Notes: generated from the sequence alone by a model not told the origin. A DNA stretch of 64,000 nt from Acidobacteriota bacterium (GCA_016213675.1 JACQZW010000044.1:124001-188000); one strand, 5' to 3'. Shown: positions 22,030-30,856, counted from the stretch's first letter. Made by a program: numbers and translations.

Positions 22030-23340
22030 ATGCGACCGGATGGCCTGAAGGTGGAGGGACGCGCGGACGTTCTCACGATCGGCTTCGGCGCGACGGTCGC
22101 GATGTGGGCGGCGGGGTACCTGCTGCGGCTGCCGGGGTCCGCCGTGCCGAGCTGGACGCTCGGCGTCGTGCTGCTCGTCTGCCTGCTGGGCGCAGGAGTC
22201 GCGGCAGGTCGCTGGGCCGCCGGTGGCTGGCGGAGCGGGGCAGCGGCCGGCCTGCTGTCATCGGCGCTCAACCTCCTCATCCTCGGCAGCCTGCTGGGCG
22301 GCGACCGGCCCAACGAGGTCGCTCCGTCCGCCCTGTGGTGGATCCCCGGCTCGCTGCTCGCCGGGGCGCTCCTCGGAGCGGTCGGCGGCTGGGTCGGGCG
22401 GCGGACGGCCGGCTCGTCCGGGAGTGAGATCGCCTGGACCGCGCTGTTCGCCAGGGTCGCGGCGGTCGCGACGTTCTTCCTCCTCATGGTCGGCGGTCTG
22501 GTGACCAGCAACAAGGCGGGCCTCGCCGTCGTGGACTGGCCGAACTCGTTCGGCTACAACATGTTCCTCTACCCCCTCTCGCGCATGACCGGGGGGATCT
22601 ACTACGAGCACGCCCACCGCCTGTTCGGCTCGCTGGTCGGCCTCACGATGCTGGTGCTCACCGTCCACCTGCTGCGGGTCGAAGGGCGGCGTTGGGTCAG
22701 GTGGCTCGCGGTCGGGACGCTCGCCGCCGTCGTGGTCCAGGGGGTCCTCGGGGGGCTGCGGGTGACCGGCCACTTCACGCTCTCGACCTCGGCCGAGGCG
22801 GTGGCCCCGAACCTCACGCTCGCGGTGGTGCACGGCGTCCTCGGCCAGCTCGTCTTCGCCCTCCTGGTGGCGCTCGCCGTCGTCACGATGCCGTCGTGGC
22901 GCGCCGCCTCGCCCGACCTGGCGCCCACCTCCGGATCGTTCCGGGGCGTCACGGTGGGTCTGGTCGGCGTGCTGATGGTCCAGTTGGTGCTCGGGGCTCT
23001 CCAGCGCCACCTGGCGCGCGGGCTCCTCGTGCACGTGAGCCTGGCCGTCGTGGTGGTGGTCCTGGCGACCTGGGCCGGCGTGCTGGCCCTGGCGGAGTCG
23101 AGCCGCGCACCGGTGAGGAGGAGCGGGCGTGCGCTGCTGACGCTGCTGCTCGTTCAGGTCGCCCTGGGGCTGACGGCGTATGCGGCCGTCGGCTTCCGGG
23201 CGCCCGACGCGGTGCCGGAGCTCTGGCAGGTGATCGTCGCGACCGCACACCAGGCGACGGGGGCTGCACTCCTGGCGACGGCGGTGATCCTGGCGCTCTG
23301 GGCGCGGTGCGTCCCTGCCGCCGGGCGGGTGACGGGGTAG
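22030..23340 (+). CDS. ctaA: Heme A synthase (COX15/CtaA) with an extra N-terminal membrane domain
   Basis: A 436-aa protein. Residues ~135-430 form the eight-helix heme A synthase, which oxidises heme O to heme A. Key segments are VTSNKAGLAVVDWPNSFG, YYEHAHRLFGSLVG, LAVVHGVLGQLVF and VATAHQATGAALLAT, with the paired heme-ligand histidines. Residues 1-130 add about four hydrophobic segments separated by short loops, which the usual ~300-aa enzyme lacks. The extension may be a fused small membrane protein. It is followed after 10 nt by queE. Confidence 0.9.
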   Translation: MRPDGLKVEGRADVLTIGFGATVAMWAAGYLLRLPGSAVPSWTLGVVLLVCLLGAGVAAGRWAAGGWRSGAAAGLLSSALNLLILGSLLGGDRPNEVAPSALWWIPGSLLAGALLGAVGGWVGRRTAGSSGSEIAWTALFARVAAVATFFLLMVGGLVTSNKAGLAVVDWPNSFGYNMFLYPLSRMTGGIYYEHAHRLFGSLVGLTMLVLTVHLLRVEGRRWVRWLAVGTLAAVVVQGVLGGLRVTGHFTLSTSAEAVAPNLTLAVVHGVLGQLVFALLVALAVVTMPSWRAASPDLAPTSGSFRGVTVGLVGVLMVQLVLGALQRHLARGLLVHVSLAVVVVVLATWAGVLALAESSRAPVRRSGRALLTLLLVQVALGLTAYAAVGFRAPDAVPELWQVIVATAHQATGAALLATAVILALWARCVPAAGRVTG

Positions 23341-23350
23341 GGCCGGCGCG

Positions 23351-24025
23351 GTGCTCGTCTCCGAGACGTTCACGTCGCTGCAGGGGGAGGGGATGCTCGC
23401 CGGGGTCCCGTCGTTCTTCGTCCGCACGGCCGGCTGCAACCTGCGCTGCGCGTGGTGCGACACCCCCTACGCCTCGTGGCGTCCGGAGGGCAGGCGGACG
23501 CCGGTGGACGAGGTCGTCGCGCAGGCCAGGGCTTCCGGATGTCGCCACGTCGTCGTGACCGGCGGGGAACCGCTCCTGCAGCGGGAGATCGGCACCCTGA
23601 CCGCCGCCCTGAGCGGGGCGGGGCACCACGTGACGATCGAGACGGCCGGAACGCTGGCACCCGAGCTCACGTGTCACCTGCTCTCGGTCTCGCCGAAGGC
23701 GGCGAACTCGGATCCGGCCGGGGCGTGGCGGGAGCGGCACCGCCGGATCCGCGCCGAGCGCGGGCCGCTCGCCGCGTTGCTCGCGCGCCACCCCGAGCAC
23801 CAGGTGAAGTTCGTGGTCCGCGGTCGTGGCGACCTCCCTGAGATCCTCGCGCTCGTCGGGCAGCTTGCGATCGACCGGGGCCGGGTGCTGCTGATGCCCG
23901 AGGGGGCGACGAGGGAGGAGATCGGGGCCCGCGGCGCCGAGGTCGCCCGGATGTGCCTCGACGCCGGCTTCCGATACTCGCCGCGGCTGCACGTCGACCT
24001 CTTCGGTGGCGGCCGGGGCGTGTGA
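23351..24025 (+). CDS. queE: 7-carboxy-7-deazaguanine synthase (radical SAM)
   Basis: A 224-aa radical SAM enzyme that converts 6-carboxy-tetrahydropterin to 7-carboxy-7-deazaguanine in queuosine/preQ0 synthesis. The N-terminal ETFTSLQGEGMLAGVPSFFVR and the cluster motif GCNLRCAWCDTPYA (CxxxCxxC) are diagnostic, and GGEPLLQ follows. The GTG start is 10 nt after ctaA. No other queuosine gene is present in the window. Confidence 0.92.
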   Translation: MLVSETFTSLQGEGMLAGVPSFFVRTAGCNLRCAWCDTPYASWRPEGRRTPVDEVVAQARASGCRHVVVTGGEPLLQREIGTLTAALSGAGHHVTIETAGTLAPELTCHLLSVSPKAANSDPAGAWRERHRRIRAERGPLAALLARHPEHQVKFVVRGRGDLPEILALVGQLAIDRGRVLLMPEGATREEIGARGAEVARMCLDAGFRYSPRLHVDLFGGGRGV

Positions 24026-24076
24026 GCTGCCCACGCCGAACCGGGTGATATCCTGACGCCTCACAGCGGAGGAGCG

Positions 24077-26278
24077 ATGCATCCTGTGAGCCCCCGCCAC
24101 GGCCTTTCTCGCGCCCTGGTACGCCTGCTGATCGCGTCGACGCTCGTCGTCGGCCTGCCGCTGCTCGGTCCGCGGGCGGAGGCGGCAGGCGCCTCGCCCA
24201 CGCCGCCGACGCCGGAGGTCGGTATCAACCTCGGCCTGGGCGTGCCGCCGCCGGCAGTCGTACGCTCGACGCCGGCGACGACCTGGCAGGTCTTGCTCGC
24301 GCTCGGCAGGGAGGACCGGTTCGACGCCGCGGCGCACCTGCTCGACCTGGGCGAGGTCCCGGCGGCCAAGCAGCGGGTGGTCGGAGCGGCAGTCGCCGAG
24401 AAGCTCTACGCCGTCCTGCACCACCTCGGGGCGCGTCCGAACTCCGTCGCCGCCGCCGAGGGCCAGCCGGGGGACACCGCCGCCGAGGCCGTCGAGGCGA
24501 TCGCGGCGTTCCGCTTCGAGCGCTCGGGGATCGTCGGGATCGTCTGGCTCCGACAGGTCCTGGACTCGAGCACCGGGGAGCGGGCCTGGCTCGTGGCGCC
24601 GCAGACGGTGGCCGCGGCACCGTTCTGGTACCGCGTGATCGTGGTCGGCGAGAAGCCGGTCGCAGCCGAGCCTCTCAACAGGGGGCTGGGCGTGGCACCG
24701 CAGGACGTGCAACGGGGAACTCCGCGAGCGGCGCTGGCAGGGTACTTCGCGGCCTGCAACCAGGGCCGGTTCGCGCTGGCCGCGCACTACCTCGATCTCG
24801 GCGACGTCCCGGCCGCCGAGCAGCGCCGGCAGGGGGCCGTCCTGGCTCGCCGGCTCCACCTCGCCCTGCTGCGGTCGGTGTGGATCGAGCTCGACAACGT
24901 GTCGGACAACCCCCTCGGCAGCCCGGAGGTGGAGGTCGGCGAGGAGGGGGAGCGGGTGACCGAGGTCCGGGTCAACCGCCACGTCTTCCCGATCGTCCTG
25001 GAGCACCGCTGGGATGCCGAGATCGGTCACCAGTGGACGTTCTCCCGCCCGACGGTGGCGGCGGTGAACCGGCTGTACGCGGCGAACGGATACGGCTGGC
25101 TCGGAGATCACCTGCCCCTGGTGTTCTTCGTGTTCAACTTCGCCGGCCTGCAGCTCTGGCAGTGGCTGGCGGTGATCGCGGCGCTCGCCGTCGGCTGGGT
25201 GTTCTCGCGGGTGATGGGGCGTTGGCTCGTGGCGCTGGCCGGGAAGCTGACCCGCCGGACCTCCGTCGCGTGGGACGACGTGGCCCTCACGGCGATCAAC
25301 GGCCCCGTCGGATTCGTCCTGTGGGCGTCGGTGCTCGCACTGCTGGCACCGTGGTTCGGTCTCTCGCCGAGCGCGCGGGAGGTCGCGAAGCTGCTGTGGA
25401 AGCTGCTCATCTTGTTTGGGTTCGGGTGGTTCCTCCTGCGGCTCGTGGACGGCGTGGTCGCGCACTTGCGGCGACAGGACGGGGAGCAGAACCAGGTCGG
25501 GCTCGGGTTTCTCCCGGTCATGACGCGGTTCGCCAAGGCGTTCTTCGCCGTCCTCATCGTGCTCGGCGCCCTCGACGTCTTCGGGCTCAACGTGATGGGT
25601 GTCCTGGCCGGGCTGGGTATCGGCGGCATCGCCCTCGCGTTCGCGGCGCAGAAGACGCTGGAGAACGTCTTCGGGGCCGCGTCGATCGCCGGCGACCGGC
25701 CGTTCCAGGTCGGGGACTTCGTGGCGATCGGTCAGGACCAGGGCACGGTCGAGGACGTCGGACTGCGCTCGACGCGCCTCCGGACGCTCTCCCGGACCGT
25801 CGTGACGATCCCCAACGGCCTCGTCGCCGCGGGGCGCGTCGAGAACCTGTCCGCCCGGGAGCGCTTCCTGTACAACCCGACGCTGGGGCTCGTCTACGGC
25901 ACGACCGCCTCCCAGCTCCGGTTTCTCATCGACGAGATCGCTCTCCTGCTGACGAGCAACCAGCGGGTCTGGCAGGAGAACAAGCGGGTTCGGTTCCGGG
26001 CCTTCGGGCAGTCGGCCCTGGAGGTCGAGGTCCAGTGCTGGATCATCACCTCCGAGTTCAACGAGTTCCTGGCGATCGCCGAGGAGATCAACTTCGCGAT
26101 CATGGAGCTCGTCGAGCGGGCCGGCACGTCGTTCGCGTTCCCGTCCCGGACGATCTACACGGCGCAGGATGCGGCCATCGACCTGGAGCGGGCAGCCGCC
26201 GCCGGGTCCGATGTCGAGCGACGCCGTTCGGAGACGCCTCCAGCCGACGTGGACGCGCCACCTCGCCGTCGGCCGTAG
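24077..26278 (+). CDS. Large MscS-family mechanosensitive channel
   Basis: A 733-aa protein: a signal peptide (residues 1-36, ending RAEAAGA), a ~300-residue periplasmic region containing two related segments (ALGREDRFDAAAHLLDLGEVPAAKQR and ACNQGRFALAAHYLDLGDVPAAEQR), then membrane helices from about residue 345. The MscS core has the pore helix GLGIGGIALAFAAQKTLENVFGA and the beta domain FQVGDFVAIGQDQGTVEDVGLRSTRLRT. It releases solutes on hypo-osmotic shock. A -10-like TATCCT is at 24049-24054 and a GGAGGAG site precedes the ATG. The duplicated periplasmic unit has an alpha-helical solenoid look. Confidence 0.88.
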   Translation: MHPVSPRHGLSRALVRLLIASTLVVGLPLLGPRAEAAGASPTPPTPEVGINLGLGVPPPAVVRSTPATTWQVLLALGREDRFDAAAHLLDLGEVPAAKQRVVGAAVAEKLYAVLHHLGARPNSVAAAEGQPGDTAAEAVEAIAAFRFERSGIVGIVWLRQVLDSSTGERAWLVAPQTVAAAPFWYRVIVVGEKPVAAEPLNRGLGVAPQDVQRGTPRAALAGYFAACNQGRFALAAHYLDLGDVPAAEQRRQGAVLARRLHLALLRSVWIELDNVSDNPLGSPEVEVGEEGERVTEVRVNRHVFPIVLEHRWDAEIGHQWTFSRPTVAAVNRLYAANGYGWLGDHLPLVFFVFNFAGLQLWQWLAVIAALAVGWVFSRVMGRWLVALAGKLTRRTSVAWDDVALTAINGPVGFVLWASVLALLAPWFGLSPSAREVAKLLWKLLILFGFGWFLLRLVDGVVAHLRRQDGEQNQVGLGFLPVMTRFAKAFFAVLIVLGALDVFGLNVMGVLAGLGIGGIALAFAAQKTLENVFGAASIAGDRPFQVGDFVAIGQDQGTVEDVGLRSTRLRTLSRTVVTIPNGLVAAGRVENLSARERFLYNPTLGLVYGTTASQLRFLIDEIALLLTSNQRVWQENKRVRFRAFGQSALEVEVQCWIITSEFNEFLAIAEEINFAIMELVERAGTSFAFPSRTIYTAQDAAIDLERAAAAGSDVERRRSETPPADVDAPPRRRP

Positions 26279-26291
26279 CGACGGACAACAC

Positions 26292-26322
26292 AAAGAAAAG
26301 GCCGGGGGCCGAAGCCCCCGGC
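26292..26322 (-). terminator. Rho-independent terminator with UUCG loop
   Basis: A perfect 9-bp stem (GCCGGGGGC / GCCCCCGGC, 26301-26322) reads on the minus strand with a C(UUCG)G tetraloop followed by TTTTCTTT. It would end the minus-strand metal-transport operon about 190 nt past the permease stop. On the plus strand there is no T-run. Confidence 0.75.
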
Positions 26323-26509
26323 AGCTAGGGAAGGAGGGGGAGAAAAGCCGAGCGCCTCGGGGGACCGGGGCGTCGGGAAGGTAACGCTGTCAAGGACCCT
26401 GGTGATCGTCACGTTCTTGTGAACGCGATCACACAGAGCATTCTACGTCGGCATCTCGGCGGCGTCAAGTGCCGTGTCGAGGCGACGCGGACGGTCCGGC
26501 GTCGCGCCT

Positions 26510-27337
26510 TCAGGAGTCGCGCATCTGGCGCCCGGCGGAGAACGTGCGGCGCAACCGATCTGCGAGCGCCGCGGCCGGCACGGTCGCAGCCAGCAGGACC
26601 ACCGTGAAGGGACCCGCGGGCATGTCGAACATGAACGACACGATCAGTCCGGCGGTGGTGCAGGTGACGGCGATTGCGGCGGCGGTGACGAAGGTCGCGC
26701 GGATCCCCCTGGTGACCAGGAGCGCCGACATCGCCGGCAGTGTGATCAGGGCGAAGGCGAGGAGCGCACCGGTCTCGTGGACCGCGGCGGCGGTCGCCCC
26801 GCCGATGGTCAGGTAGAGCAACAGTGTCCAGGCCGTCGCCGCGATCCCGGCGGCGCGTGCGGCGTCGGGATCGAAGACGACGAGAACGAAGCGCTTCGCG
26901 AAAACGACGTGGAGGGCGAGGACGACGACCGCGACGCCGAGCAGGAGCGCGACCTCGCCGCGGGTCACGGCCAGGACGTTGCCGTACAGGAGGCGCATCG
27001 CGTCGTTGTCGGCTCCCGCGGAGCCCGCGATGAGCAGCACCGTGAGCGCCGCCGAGGCCGCGTAGACCCACCCGACCAGCGACTCCGGCGGCACGCGGCG
27101 CGGCGTGGCCAGCAACGCGAGCGCCGCGGCCCCTGCCAGGGCGGCCGCCATCGCCGTGAGCTCCACCGGCCAGTGCAGCGCCAGCGCGGTCGCGGCTCCG
27201 AGCGTCGCGAGGTTGGCCAGGGCCAGGCCGACGAAGACCACGCGCTTGAGCACGACGTACACGCCCAGCAGGGACAGGGTGAGCGCGGCGGCCGCACCGG
27301 CCACCGCGGCCAGGCGCATGAACTCGAGCTCAAACAC
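26510..27337 (-). CDS. znuB: Metal ABC transporter permease (ZnuB/MntB type)
   Basis: A 275-aa permease of the ABC-3 family with about eight hydrophobic segments, starting FMRLAAVAGAAAALTLSLLGVYVVLKRVVFVGLALAN. Conserved pieces include VHETGALLAFALITLPAMSALLVT. It forms the inner-membrane channel of a Zn or Mn importer. Its start overlaps the ATPase gene by 8 nt. Zn rather than Mn is inferred from the neighbouring His-containing binding protein; the metal cannot be proved from sequence. Confidence 0.9.
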   Translation of the reverse strand: MFELEFMRLAAVAGAAAALTLSLLGVYVVLKRVVFVGLALANLATLGAATALALHWPVELTAMAAALAGAAALALLATPRRVPPESLVGWVYAASAALTVLLIAGSAGADNDAMRLLYGNVLAVTRGEVALLLGVAVVVLALHVVFAKRFVLVVFDPDAARAAGIAATAWTLLLYLTIGGATAAAVHETGALLAFALITLPAMSALLVTRGIRATFVTAAAIAVTCTTAGLIVSFMFDMPAGPFTVVLLAATVPAAALADRLRRTFSAGRQMRDS

Positions 27338-28100
27338 GGGGCGGCTCTCCCGTCCCGACCGTCAACGTTCGTCGCCCCCCGACCGTTCCGAGAGTGACCG
27401 GCACCTCGTAGAGCCCGGTGAGCTTCCGCTCGTCGAGCACGTCGTCGGCATCCCCGTACAGCACCCTCCCGCGGTCGATGAGCAGGATGCTGGTCGCCGC
27501 GTTGAGGACGATCGGCAGCAGGTGCGTGACGAGGAGGACGGTCAGCCCGTGCTGCCGGTTGAGGGCGCGGAGCAGCTCGACGATCGAGTGCTCGCTGGCC
27601 AGGTCCATCCCGTTCGTCGGTTCGTCGAGCACCAGCAGGTCGGGCTCCCCGGCCAGGGCCCGGGCGATCAGCACCCGTTGCTGCTGGCCGCCCGACAGGT
27701 CACGGAAGAGTCGGGGCGCGAGGTCGGTCACTCCGACCAGGCCCAGCGCGCGCTCCGCGTGATCGCGGTCCGCCCGCCGCACCCTCTGGAGCGCCCCGAC
27801 GCGCGGCGCGCGTCCCATCAGGGCCACCTCGCGGGCGGTCACCGGCATGATCGTGTCGATCGTCTCGCGCTGGGGGACGTAGCCGATCACCGGACTCCCG
27901 GTGCGGGAAATGGTGCCTTCGAGCGGGGAGAGGAGTCCGAGTATCGCGCGCAGGATGGTGGTCTTCCCCGAGCCGTTGGGGCCGACGACGCCGAGGAACT
28001 CGCCGGGACAGATGTGGAACGACAGGCCCCGGAGCACCGGCACCTCACCGTAGCCGAGCGAGACGGCGTCGAAGCGCAGCAGCGGGTGGTCGTGCGGCAT
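27330..28100 (-). CDS. znuC: Metal ABC transporter ATP-binding protein
   Basis: A 256-aa ABC ATPase energising the same importer. Walker A is GPNGSGKTT, the signature is LSGGQQQR, Walker B is LLVLDEPTNGMD, and the switch His lies in LLVTHLL. The start at 28100 overlaps the last base of the binding-protein stop codon, giving tight translational coupling. An open frame continues upstream but only as antisense-like sequence within the binding-protein gene. Confidence 0.93.
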   Translation of the reverse strand: MPHDHPLLRFDAVSLGYGEVPVLRGLSFHICPGEFLGVVGPNGSGKTTILRAILGLLSPLEGTISRTGSPVIGYVPQRETIDTIMPVTAREVALMGRAPRVGALQRVRRADRDHAERALGLVGVTDLAPRLFRDLSGGQQQRVLIARALAGEPDLLVLDEPTNGMDLASEHSIVELLRALNRQHGLTVLLVTHLLPIVLNAATSILLIDRGRVLYGDADDVLDERKLTGLYEVPVTLGTVGGRRTLTVGTGEPPRV

Positions 28101-29005
28101 CAGTCGGCCGGCCTTCCTCCGGCGAGGGCGCGGGCCAGCGAGCCGGTGATCTCCTCGAAGAGCGCGAACTGGTCGTCGATGCCGGGCGCCGAGCCGACCA
28201 GGACCGGGACCTTGACGAGCGGGACCCCGGTGGTGCGCGACAGCATCGCCGGCACCCGGTCGTCGAAGTAGGACTCCATGAGGATCGCCTTGACGCGGCC
28301 GGTCCGCAGCAGCTCGGTGAGCGCGGCGACGTGCGTCGGGGTCGGTGGCACGCCCGGCTTGGGCTCGAGGTGCTCGACGATCGTGATCCCGAAGCGGCGG
28401 GCGAAGTACGGCCAACTGCTGTGGAAGGAGATCACCTCGGCACCGGCGTGAGGAGCCAGGCGGGACTGCCAGACGGCCGTTGCGGCGTCGAGCCGGGCGA
28501 CGTAACCGTCCAGGTTTGCGCGGAAGGTCGTGGCCATGCCGGGCTCGATCGTGGCGAGGGCGGCGAGAATGGCCTCGCCGATCGGCCGGGCGTTCGCCGG
28601 GTCGAGCCAGTAGTGCGGGTTGCCGTGGGCGTGCAGGTCGCCGTGCGAGGCATCGACCTTGAAGTCGGGCACCTCGAGCTTGACGATCCTCTCCGAGGCG
28701 TCGACCACCAGGAGCCGGGGGTTGCGCGAGCCGTCGATGATCTGCTGCGCCCACAGGTCGAGGTCGAGGCCGACCTTGACGTACACGTCCGCCTTGCGGA
28801 CCTTCATCATGAGCGAGGGGAGCAGCTCGACGGCGTGAACGTCGCGGTTTCCCTTGACGATGCTCTCGGTGGTGACGTCTGCGCCGCCGATCGCGGCGGC
28901 GATCGCGCCGAAGTCGGGGATCGAAGTGACCACCCGGATGGGCTCGCCGGAAGCCGCCGAGGCGAGCCCGACGGCGAGGAGGACGGTGAGGAGTGGCTTC
29001 TTCAT
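28100..29005 (-). CDS. znuA: Metal ABC transporter substrate-binding protein (ZnuA-like)
   Basis: A 301-aa periplasmic protein of the cluster A-I (ZnuA/TroA) family with a signal peptide (residues 1-20). Metal-ligand positions are suggested by DVHAVELLPS, the short His-rich stretch HGDLHAHGNPHYWLDP and VISFHSSWPYFARRFG, with a late Asp in GSAPGID. The His stretch is much shorter than the classical ZnuA loop. A TGGAGC ribosome site precedes the ATG. The upstream region is occupied by the fold-back element from 29019, which may influence transcription. Confidence 0.9.
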   Translation of the reverse strand: MKKPLLTVLLAVGLASAASGEPIRVVTSIPDFGAIAAAIGGADVTTESIVKGNRDVHAVELLPSLMMKVRKADVYVKVGLDLDLWAQQIIDGSRNPRLLVVDASERIVKLEVPDFKVDASHGDLHAHGNPHYWLDPANARPIGEAILAALATIEPGMATTFRANLDGYVARLDAATAVWQSRLAPHAGAEVISFHSSWPYFARRFGITIVEHLEPKPGVPPTPTHVAALTELLRTGRVKAILMESYFDDRVPAMLSRTTGVPLVKVPVLVGSAPGIDDQFALFEEITGSLARALAGGRPAD

Positions 29006-29018
29006 GGTTCGCTCCAGT

Positions 29019-29205
29019 CTAGCCCGGACTATTCATGAGGCATCTACTGCGGCCGCGGATATGGCCGCCCTGGCGGGCGTACTCGGGGTTCGACCCCTCG
29101 ACGTACGGTGCGCAGTACGCCTTCGGGCTCTCACCCCTACGTGCGCCCGCCATGACAGCCATCTCCGCGCCCTCGCCACGATGCCCCACGAATAATCCGG
29201 GCTAG
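29019..29205. mobile_element. 187-bp fold-back (MITE-like) element
   Basis: The ends are 24-bp terminal inverted repeats, 29019-29042 and 29182-29205 (CTAGCCCGGACTATTCATG... against ...CGAATAATCCGGGCTAG), matching at 21 of 24 positions. Inner segments also pair: about 29058-29086 with about 29143-29172 (GGATATGGCCGCCCTGGCGGGC against GCGCCCGCCATGACAGCCATC), so nearly the whole unit can fold into one long hairpin. It encodes no protein. Its right end contains the stop codon of the outer-membrane gene (29202-29204). I cannot name a parent insertion sequence. Confidence 0.75.
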
Positions 29206-30341
29206 AACCAGTGCGCCCGGTGGGGGCCGAGCGAGAAGGCGAGCTGCAGGATCGCCTCGCGGACGGGCTCGGCGAGCTCGTCCCCATCGCTCTGCCGGAG
29301 GAGCACGCGCAGCGTGGTCGTCTCCTCCATGAGCTGGAAGCCGGCGAAGGCCCCGACGCGCTCGATCGAGACGCCCTCCTCCTCGGCCATCTCCGACCGC
29401 TCGCCGATCACCCCGGCGTTCCACCGCTGGGCGAAGCGCCAGTCCAGGAAGGCGTAGAAGCCGTCGGCGCGGACGCGCTCGACGCCGCCCTCTCCGGCTC
29501 CGGCGTGCTCGACGTCGCGGTCGGAGCGGATCCACTCTCCCTGGACGGTCAGCGAGCGGTACTTGTCGGGCGCCCAGCGGTACTTGGCGTCGGCGCCCAG
29601 CAGCTTGACCTTGCGGCCTGTGTTGAGGTCGAGCGTGCCCTGGAGCGCGTTGAGCCCGACCTCGAAGCCGGCGTAGTCGCCCGTTGGGACGAACAGCCCG
29701 AGCCGCTCGGAGTAGCCCAGGTCGGTCTCGACCGCCTCCTCTTCCAGTGTGTCGAGGTCGTCGAGTCCACGGCCGAAGGAATCGAGCATGGAGCTCGTAT
29801 CTTCGGCCGCGTGCTCGTGGTGGTGACCCTCGGCGAAGTCGCCCTTGAGGACGTTCCCTGAGACGGTCAGCACGGTGTTCCCGAGGGGCGCCTGGAGGTT
29901 GAGGTTGACGCCGATGTCGACGAGGCCCTCCTCGCCGAGGAGCTCGCGGTGGACCAGCGGCGTGTCGAGAAACGAGTAGGCGTGCGGGTGGAGCAGGTTG
30001 AGCTTGCCGAAGTCGACCCGGTACTTGCCGGCCTTGACCTGCAGGCCGCCGGGCAGGCCGCGGAGGATCGTCGCGTAGGCCTCCTCGAGCTCGAACGAGT
30101 CGTCGTGATAGCCGAGGAACACGTCGGCGCGGGCATAGGGGTTGAGATACCCCTGAAGGGCCAGCTCGACGGACTTCAGGTCGAGCTGCAGGCGGCCTTC
30201 CTTCGGGTCGGAGGCGTCGTCGGTGGCGAACGCGCGGACGTCCCCGATCACCGAGATGTCCGGGTTGACGTTCTGCGCGGCTGCGGCTCCTACCACGGTA
30301 AGCAGCAGTGCCGTGACCCACGGGACCTTCGTTCTCTTCAT
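29202..30341 (-). CDS. Predicted outer-membrane beta-barrel protein of the metal-uptake cluster
   Basis: A 379-aa secreted protein with signal peptide (WVTALLLTVVGAAAAQNV) and alternating hydrophobic strands through the C-terminal phenylalanine (HRAHWF), the usual end of an outer-membrane barrel. It contains a His/Glu-rich loop (EGHHHEHAAEDTSS, about residues 165-180) that may bind metal, and segments such as GGLQVKAGKYRVDFGKLNLLHPHAYSFLD seen in zinc-linked porin-like proteins. A GGGAGAAG site lies before the ATG at 30341. Its place upstream of znuACB suggests outer-membrane passage of the same metal. Exact family not identified. Confidence 0.75.
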   Translation of the reverse strand: MKRTKVPWVTALLLTVVGAAAAQNVNPDISVIGDVRAFATDDASDPKEGRLQLDLKSVELALQGYLNPYARADVFLGYHDDSFELEEAYATILRGLPGGLQVKAGKYRVDFGKLNLLHPHAYSFLDTPLVHRELLGEEGLVDIGVNLNLQAPLGNTVLTVSGNVLKGDFAEGHHHEHAAEDTSSMLDSFGRGLDDLDTLEEEAVETDLGYSERLGLFVPTGDYAGFEVGLNALQGTLDLNTGRKVKLLGADAKYRWAPDKYRSLTVQGEWIRSDRDVEHAGAGEGGVERVRADGFYAFLDWRFAQRWNAGVIGERSEMAEEEGVSIERVGAFAGFQLMEETTTLRVLLRQSDGDELAEPVREAILQLAFSLGPHRAHWF

Positions 30342-30402
30342 GTTCTTCTCCCTCTGCGACTGCGACGGGACGTTGCCGCCCGTCCTGAGCAGGACCTGAC
30401 GA

Positions 30403-30771
30403 CTACGAGAAGGAGAAGCTCGGCGGCCCGCGGGCGGCAACCCTGAGATCCGGGCAGACCCCGTGGGCGTCCGCGGGAGCCACAACAGCCCAGTCGGTGC
30501 CTTCGAGCCCGGCGAGGACGGGGCCCGTCTCGGGCGTGAAGGCGCTCGCCAGGCCGACCGCACAGGCCGGGCAGAGCGGCGCGGGTACCGCGTGCGACTC
30601 GTGAAGGTGCTGCGCACCCGTGTGCCCCGCACACCCGTTGGTGAGCTCGACGTGAATCGCGATGTCGCCGGCGGCGTGGGTGTGCACCGGCGCCGGCTGC
30701 GCCAGCCCAAGTGCCAGCAGGAGCCCGACGACGAGCCTGATCCGGTGCACGTTGCTGAGACGGGATTTCAT
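30403..30771 (-). CDS. Small secreted Cys/His-rich protein of unknown function
   Basis: A 122-aa protein with a signal peptide (residues ~10-28, IRLVVGLLLALGLAQPAPV). The mature part has many potential metal ligands in the order H, H, H, C, H, H, H, H, CPAC, H, C (THAAGDIAIH, GCAGHTGAQHLHESH, APLCPACAV, DAHGVC). It is the first gene of the minus-strand metal cluster and has its own promoter at 30781-30809. A periplasmic metal-carrier or sensor role is inferred from composition and position; no known family is recognised. Confidence 0.7.
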   Translation of the reverse strand: MKSRLSNVHRIRLVVGLLLALGLAQPAPVHTHAAGDIAIHVELTNGCAGHTGAQHLHESHAVPAPLCPACAVGLASAFTPETGPVLAGLEGTDWAVVAPADAHGVCPDLRVAARGPPSFSFS

Positions 30772-30780
30772 CCTCGACGG

Positions 30781-30809
30781 AGGATACGGAACGTCGCGGT
30801 GACCGTCAA
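30781..30809 (-). promoter_or_regulatory. sigma70-type promoter of the Cys/His-rich gene and metal cluster
   Basis: On the minus strand TTGACG (30809-30804), a 17-nt spacer and TATCCT (30786-30781). The -10 ends 9 nt before the ATG at 30771, so the transcript would have almost no leader. No obvious Zur palindrome was seen. Confidence 0.65.
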
Positions 30810-30844
30810 GCGCGAACGTGGCGCCCGCCCGGTCCGCCCCCCGC

Positions 30845-30850
30845 TATACT
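30845..30850 (+). promoter_or_regulatory. -10 element of the surE operon, leaderless arrangement
   Basis: TATACT lies 6 nt before the surE GTG, so the transcript start would coincide with the start codon. No good -35 hexamer is seen at the usual distance. There is also no ribosome site before the GTG, which fits a leaderless message. Confidence 0.45.
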
Positions 30851-30856
30851 CGCGCC

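Noticed and set aside
22949..26293. 1114-codon minus-strand frame across ctaA, queE and the MscS gene
   Set aside because: Spans three recognisable plus-strand genes in the wrong frame; composition is of shadow type.
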